NCBI GenBank assembly: GCA_020860445.1
Contig: JAJBUH010000050.1
Coordinates: 1-34,373, forward strand
From: Bacteroidales bacterium
GTDB taxonomy: Bacteria > Bacteroidota > Bacteroidia > Bacteroidales > Muribaculaceae
DNA: 34,373 nucleotides
Reading direction: 5' to 3'
The notes under the pieces are model-generated. The model was not told the origin of the DNA and did not search any database. It worked only from the letters and a program-made list of their open reading frames with translations. Below, piece after piece: positions 32,403 through 34,373 of the stretch. Each line of letters starts with the position of its first letter. The first letter of the stretch is position 1. The position numbers and the translations under genes were made by a program.

Positions 32403-34373
32403 ATGAAAAATATTATTGCAATGATTGCTTGCGCTGGGCTTGTGGTTACGGCCAGCGCAGCCGATTGGGAGGTCGCTCTCAATCCCGACCGCTCCGTTAC
32501 CCTCGGCCGAGAGGGCGGGGTGGTTATTCCAAATACCTATCCCACAGCCCACAGCCTCGCTTTGGGCGACCTGGAGGGGCGCTATTATGCCGATGCGCAA
32601 CTCACTCGCAATGGCGATGTGGCCACTGTCGTTTACACCGACCCCAAATTGCCGACCCTCACCATCGAGTATCGCATCGATGGCGCTAAGGTGATGGCTC
32701 AGGCTTGGGTCGAAGACCCATCGGGCCTCGGCGTAGACCGATTCTCCGTGATCAATAGTCAGGGAGTGCAGGTGTTGCCCGCTGATGGCGACAATCGCAA
32801 CATGACGATGCCATTCGACAACGACAAGTTTCGCGGCTATTGCGCCAACCCTTGGCAGCAGGGCTTAGACTGCACCAGCTATGAGTGCGCCACATTCTAT
32901 GATGCCGCTTCGCGGCGTGGCGTAGTGGTGGGCTCGGTCGAGCATGACACCTGGAAGACGGGCATCCTCAGCCAATGCGGCGACAATGGACAATTGGCCT
33001 CGCTTGAGGTGTTTGGAGGCATTGTCGACTATGAGACCAACGATGTGATTCCTGATGAGGGGCCGATTCTCACTCGCCATGGTGCTGTCAAGGGCGCAAA
33101 GGTAAAATCTCCCTTGGTTATGATTGGCGCTTATGCTGACTGGCGCGATGCTCTTGAGGCTTATGGCGCAGCCAATGCAGAGAGGGCTCCCAAGCGTCCG
33201 TGGTCTGGAGGCACAATCTTTGCTTGGCAGAGTTGGGGTGGTATGGCAAATCACCTCAATTATGAGGGAGCCATCGATGTGTCTAATTTCTTCAAGAGCG
33301 AACTTCCGGCCTTCAAGAGCGAACAAGGTAAGACTTATATGGTGCTCGATGCTTTCTGGGATAATATGACCGAGGAGCAGCTCAAGGACTTTGCCGACAC
33401 GGCTCGCGCCAATGGCCAGATTCCGGGCATTTATTGGACACCCTTCTCGTTCTGGGGTGGTTATGACGGCTTGGGATGGAAATTGCCAAGCGATTCTACT
33501 CTCTGCTATCGCGATGTGGTGATTACGGCCCACGGTGTACCGCGCAAGATTGGCGGTGCCATCTCGCTTGATCCTACCCATCCGGCCACTGAACAGTTAA
33601 TCAAGTGGCAGTTTGCCAAGTTCCGCCAGTGGGGATATGAGTATGTCAAGCTCGACTTCCTCAATTCTGGTTCGCTTGAGGCCGACCGCTTCTATCGCTC
33701 CGAGATTACCACAGGCATGCAAGCCTACAATTATGGCATGGCGATTGTTGACCGAGTGGCTGGTAGTGACTTCTTTGTCGACTTGTCGATTGCTCCGGTC
33801 TTCCCCTCGCAATATGGCAATGCTCGCCGCATCGCCTGTGATGCCTGGAATGCCATCGACCATACTCAGTATATGCTCAATAGCCTCAGTGGCAGTTGGT
33901 GGCTCGATCAGGTGTATGCCTACAATGACCCCGACCATCTGGTGCTTCGCGAGGTGTCTGAGGGGGAGAATCGCATGCGCTTCACCACTGGTGCCATGAC
34001 TGGCACGGTACTGCTTGGCGACAATTTCTCGCTCAAGGGGAGCTATCTTGGCAATCAGGATGTGCGTGACCGCGCGCTGTCGATAGCCACTAATCAGGCT
34101 GTGCTTGATGTGGCTCGCATCGGCCGCTCGTTCCGTCCCCTCTATGGCGGCATGAATACAGCCTTCAAGCACTATGACCAGCCCTATTCGGTCGATGACG
34201 CTTACTATCTGGTTGATGGCGACAATGCCTATCTGGCAGTCTATAATTTCACTGACCGCCCAACCACTCGCACCATCCCTCTCGCCGACCTTGGCCTCAG
34301 CCGCTGCTCCTCAGCCACCGAGCTCTGGTCTGGCTCCACCCTCACCCCCGGCTCCACCCTCACCCTCACCATC
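32403..34373 (+). CDS. Clan GH-D-like secreted glycosidase, tandem paralog, 3' end cut off by window edge (657 aa visible)
   Basis: I translated this frame by hand from ATG 32403; it is open for 657 codons to the last base, with no stop in the window. It has a signal peptide (about 1-20) and the same plan as the preceding gene. Motifs are FAWQSWGG (273-280), VLDAFWDNMTEE (314-325), AISLDPTHP (386-394), YVKLDFLNSG (414-423; predicted nucleophile Asp418), LSIAPVFP (461-468), ARRIACDAW (474-482; candidate acid/base Asp480) and SWWLDQVYAYNDPD (498-511). Its paralog has GWWLDRVYNYNDPD. The similarity spans the full visible length, so this is a tandem duplication followed by divergence. The catalytic residues are retained in both, suggesting two active enzymes with different specificity. 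The missing part should be a C-terminal beta-domain and possibly a sorting tail. Confidence 0.78.
   Translation, partial: MKNIIAMIACAGLVVTASAADWEVALNPDRSVTLGREGGVVIPNTYPTAHSLALGDLEGRYYADAQLTRNGDVATVVYTDPKLPTLTIEYRIDGAKVMAQAWVEDPSGLGVDRFSVINSQGVQVLPADGDNRNMTMPFDNDKFRGYCANPWQQGLDCTSYECATFYDAASRRGVVVGSVEHDTWKTGILSQCGDNGQLASLEVFGGIVDYETNDVIPDEGPILTRHGAVKGAKVKSPLVMIGAYADWRDALEAYGAANAERAPKRPWSGGTIFAWQSWGGMANHLNYEGAIDVSNFFKSELPAFKSEQGKTYMVLDAFWDNMTEEQLKDFADTARANGQIPGIYWTPFSFWGGYDGLGWKLPSDSTLCYRDVVITAHGVPRKIGGAISLDPTHPATEQLIKWQFAKFRQWGYEYVKLDFLNSGSLEADRFYRSEITTGMQAYNYGMAIVDRVAGSDFFVDLSIAPVFPSQYGNARRIACDAWNAIDHTQYMLNSLSGSWWLDQVYAYNDPDHLVLREVSEGENRMRFTTGAMTGTVLLGDNFSLKGSYLGNQDVRDRALSIATNQAVLDVARIGRSFRPLYGGMNTAFKHYDQPYSVDDAYYLVDGDNAYLAVYNFTDRPTTRTIPLADLGLSRCSSATELWSGSTLTPGSTLTLTI

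Overview
The window looks like a piece of a gut-type Bacteroidales chromosome, plausibly Muribaculaceae or a relative. The evidence is a SusC/SusD pair, a hybrid two-component sensor/regulator (HTCS), many secreted exo-glycosidases, Bacteroidetes-type promoters (TAnnTTTG at -7, TTTG near -33) and no Shine-Dalgarno-rich starts. The family-level placement is inference; the order-level one is well supported. No tRNA, rRNA, CRISPR array, transposase or integrase was seen.

Left block (1-5982, + strand): four ATPase genes of the kind that multiply in gut Bacteroidales. Two are AAA_14/DUF4143 ATPases, one cut by the left edge and one at 4687-5982. Between them are two paralogous AAA-ATPase-like/PD-(D/E)XK nuclease proteins (1231-2832 and 2919-4493). 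These two paralogs are preceded by an identical 41-bp promoter segment. The last ATPase has an inverted repeat over its promoter, suggesting an operator.

Right block (6173-34373): a polysaccharide utilisation locus built as two arms around a divergent control region (19677-20062). The leftward arm (- strand) is HTCS, SASA-type acetylesterase, GH2 with a discoidin/CBM32-like domain, GH36 alpha-galactosidase and GH43. The rightward arm (+ strand) is GH95, SusC (broken by a one-base frameshift in a T7 run), SusD, an FG-GAP/VCBS propeller protein in the usual position of a surface glycan-binding protein, and two tandem paralogous clan GH-D-like (alpha-galactosidase-like) enzymes. The second of these runs off the right edge and is open for 657 codons. 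All recognised enzymes look exo-acting or de-esterifying; no endo-acting enzyme is visible. This fits trimming of a branched, acetylated glycan carrying terminal fucose (or L-galactose), alpha-galactose and pentose. The exact substrate cannot be settled from sequence alone.

Two non-coding signals stand out. A 20-bp motif (TTGACGTAAATKTTMTAAAA) lies 39-40 nt upstream of a -7 box, in the same orientation, before both the HTCS gene and susC; it is a good candidate for the HTCS binding site. Also, nearly every gene boundary in the PUL carries a distinct palindromic or tandem repeat, often starting 5-50 nt after a stop codon. Two of these repeat families recur within the window.
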